Below, in pieces: positions 62,575 to 64,000 of a stretch of 64,000 nucleotides of DNA; positions within the stretch are counted from its first letter, which is position 1, and every line of letters begins with the position of its first letter. Source of the stretch: Muribaculaceae bacterium (lineage in GTDB: Bacteria; Bacteroidota; Bacteroidia; Bacteroidales; Muribaculaceae); the NCBI GenBank assembly GCA_017505535.1, contig JAFVPD010000021.1:52093-116092 (forward strand). Reading direction: 5' to 3'. The notes under the pieces were generated by a model. That model did no database searches. It was not told the origin of the DNA and saw only the letters and a list, made by a program, of their open reading frames with translations. A program made the translations under genes and the position numbers.

Positions 62575-62888
62575 ATGATGCGAGTGATAGCCATGATACT
62601 ACTAAGCCTCTTGCCGGGACTCCTTTCGGCAAAGGTTGCGACGGCCCACTTGCGTGATTATCGATGTTGCTGCAGTTATCTTGCCAGGAATCCCTGGAGG
62701 AGCCAGCTCGGCTATAAAAAGCGCCCGTGCCGCTGACGAGGTTATTGACGCTGTCGCTGATGTTGCAAAAGCAAACAACAAAAACACCCATAGAAGATCC
62801 TACATCTAACAAAGTACCCAACGAAATAATTCAGAGATTAATACAATTATTGACGGAATTTATACAAGCGTCCAGGAAGAAATTATGA
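62575..62888 (+). pseudogene. Frameshifted toxin-like gene: signal stub, pre-toxin segment, C-terminal end
   Basis: Three protein-like segments lie in three successive frames. First a signal-like start from ATG 62575 (MMRVIAMILLSLLPGLLSAK). Then from about 62654 a segment DVAAVILPGIPGGASSAIKS with ARAADEVIDAV, which looks like the pre-toxin linker before the C-terminal toxin of RHS-type polymorphic toxins. Then KTPIEDPTSNKVPNEIIQRL onwards, ending at TGA 62886-62888. The second and third frames join if one A is removed from the A5 run at 62780-62784. The final stop overlaps the next ATG (ATGA at 62885). This reads as the remains of a toxin gene with its immunity gene intact behind it. A TATCTTTG box is at 62539-62546. 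Confidence 0.55.
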
Positions 62889-63802
62889 GAAGAATAACAA
62901 TATATCTAATATTATTGGGGATAATATCCGCAAATGCAGAATTAAGGACACCGATTAAGGCAGAAAAAGTGGATAGTGTAATTATACGTACTATTGATTG
63001 GTCTGTAACGTCTTTTGGCCATTATGGTATAGATCGCAAAGCATTTGATAAACTGTATGAATTTTTATTGACTGACTCTATATTTAGGGAAAAAGAAGGA
63101 ATGAGTGTTGATAGCATTATAATAAAAGATGATATCTCAAAATTCTTATTTAGTACTATTATAAACTACTTGCCACAATATACACTTGAAGAAACAATGC
63201 TTTCCCCAAACGAAATTTGGGAAAAGAGTAAGGGTTTTGAGTATAATATGGGGATAATGGCAGATGGATATTATAATGGAGATCCTTTAGAAATAAGAGG
63301 AAAAATTAGGATATATCTGAAGAGCGGAGAGATAATAACAGCATATATGTCGCATACATTATTAGATATTTTCAACGAGCATTATATCGCATTTAATCTA
63401 TCTATATTTATATCGAATTATCTATCTTATATGTTTAAGCAAAAAGCTAAACCCATTAAAGAAGGAATTCCATTTCCAGACAAAGACTACGATTATCGTG
63501 GTGCATTAAAAATGGCTTCGGCAGATTCTATAAAAATATATAAAAAAGTAGAACAGAGATGGTTACAACATCAAACGATAAATGATACTCAATATATCTC
63601 TAAACTTGCAGATGACATATTATTACATTCTAAAGGCACCACAACTAAGATTACCCCCAAATTTAAAATTGAATTTTATGGAGATTCTTTTTGTGTCCCA
63701 ATCTATGTTCAAGGAGAATTATTTGAATTGTATGAAATCGTATATAGAATGCCGTACAATTTGGAAGATCACATATCAAAGCCATTTCTTAATACGCCCT
63801 AA
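62885..63802 (+). CDS. Exported protein, probable immunity partner of the decayed toxin
   Basis: A 305-residue protein with a signal peptide (MRRITIYLILLGIISANA) and no recognised family. The body is mixed alpha/beta, AT-rich in codon use, with many Tyr and Ile (FEYNMGIMADGYYNGD, LRGKIRIYL-like, YLSYMFKQKAKPIKEG). Its ATG overlaps the stop of the frameshifted toxin-like frame, the spacing typical of toxin-immunity pairs, and a signal peptide would place it in the periplasm where many delivered toxins act. The immunity role is inferred from position only; a secreted accessory protein is equally possible. Confidence 0.7.
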   Translation: MRRITIYLILLGIISANAELRTPIKAEKVDSVIIRTIDWSVTSFGHYGIDRKAFDKLYEFLLTDSIFREKEGMSVDSIIIKDDISKFLFSTIINYLPQYTLEETMLSPNEIWEKSKGFEYNMGIMADGYYNGDPLEIRGKIRIYLKSGEIITAYMSHTLLDIFNEHYIAFNLSIFISNYLSYMFKQKAKPIKEGIPFPDKDYDYRGALKMASADSIKIYKKVEQRWLQHQTINDTQYISKLADDILLHSKGTTTKITPKFKIEFYGDSFCVPIYVQGELFELYEIVYRMPYNLEDHISKPFLNTP

Positions 63803-63835
63803 TTTGGTGAGAGTTAGATTAATATAGAGTACTTG

Positions 63836-63961
63836 AATTTTAATTGTATCTCACAAAACACTATCCGATTTTTCAATTCGTCAGGAGCAATCAGCAAAAT
63901 GAATTATCGATTTGATAACTATAAGGCCGCTATTAAGAACATAAATAAATCAAGAAAATGA
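63836..63961 (+). pseudogene. C-terminal remnant of a second toxin-like gene
   Basis: An open frame without a proper start, ending in protein-like sequence (SSGAISKMNYRFDNYKAAIK, then NINKSRK) at TGA 63959-63961. The stop overlaps the next ATG (63958) as ATGA. This is the same arrangement as at 62885. An ATG at 63899 would give only 20 residues. I read it as the orphaned end of a toxin gene in front of another immunity-like gene. Confidence 0.45.
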
Positions 63962-64000
63962 AAAAATTATTAGTTATTCTTTTATTGCTGCATTGTGTGA
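63958..64000 (+). CDS. Start of an exported protein, cut by the window edge
   Basis: ATG 63958 begins MKKLLVILLLLHCV, a typical signal peptide start, and the frame runs to the last base. It overlaps the preceding toxin-like remnant by four bases, so it may be another immunity-type gene. The rest is outside the window. Confidence 0.6.
   Translation, partial: MKKLLVILLLLHCV

Noticed and set aside
1..64000. CRISPR array, rRNA operon or insertion sequence
   Set aside because: No regularly spaced repeats, no rRNA-like sequence and no transposase-like protein were seen on either strand.

Overview
The window looks like chromosomal DNA from a Bacteroidales bacterium, most likely of the Muribaculaceae type. 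The evidence is the promoter grammar (TTTG, about 20 bases, TAnnTTTG), a SusC-like receptor paired with a lipoprotein, tandem NigD-like lipoproteins, a fused MurF-alanine racemase, a GSCFA protein, a DUF3467 protein, a PorE-like type IX secretion (T9SS) lipoprotein and a large secreted protein ending in a T9SS-type sorting domain. Most of the window is ordinary vertically inherited gene content with moderate GC. Two islands (about 50.0-51.1 kb and 61.4-64.0 kb) are visibly more AT-rich.

Layout. 0-6 kb: receptor/lipoprotein operon on the minus strand, a small protein and a phage-like gene remnant. 6-11 kb: tRNA-Lys and a 1461-residue secreted protein. 11-16 kb: a tightly packed operon tcdA-lolD-nigD-like-nigD-like-DUF3467-cysS. 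16-24.3 kb (minus): serpin lipoprotein, murF-alr, GSCFA, porE-like, and an unrecognised zincin/zinc-ribbon protein. 24.5-29 kb: a secreted amidase with large repeats, and tspO. 29-31.3 kb (minus): a protein kinase fused to an AAA+ ATPase plus a small partner. 31.4-35.2 kb: mnmD, prfB, argB, asd. 35-41.6 kb: AraC regulator, flippase-like membrane protein, CbxX-type AAA+ protein with a long acidic tract, zinc-finger protein, polyprenyl synthetase. 41.7-49.8 kb: polA, WYL regulator, namZ with a sodium symporter, DUF2851. 50-56 kb: a retropepsin-like membrane protein, tRNA-Asp, a U32 protein, alcohol dehydrogenase with nucleotidyltransferase, TPR protein, tRNA-Leu. 56-61.3 kb: glgB, hflX, carboxynorspermidine dehydrogenase. 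61.3-64 kb: a structured RNA candidate, a small HTH regulator, a lipoprotein, and degraded polymorphic-toxin ends each overlapping a secreted immunity-like gene.

Functional themes are cell envelope and secretion (PorE, T9SS cargo, MurF-Alr, NamZ, amidase, LolD), translation and tRNA modification (CysS, RF2, TcdA, MnmD, U32, HflX, three tRNAs), and several multi-domain proteins without an assigned function. The best leads for something undescribed are the kinase-AAA+ fusion with its small partner, the acidic CbxX-type AAA+ protein next to a zinc-finger protein, the DED-bearing retropepsin-like membrane protein, the long rod-shaped RNA near 61.6 kb, and the toxin/immunity debris at the right edge. 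PolA also appears to have lost its proofreading site, and prfB lacks the usual programmed frameshift. All family names come from reading the sequence; no database search was run.
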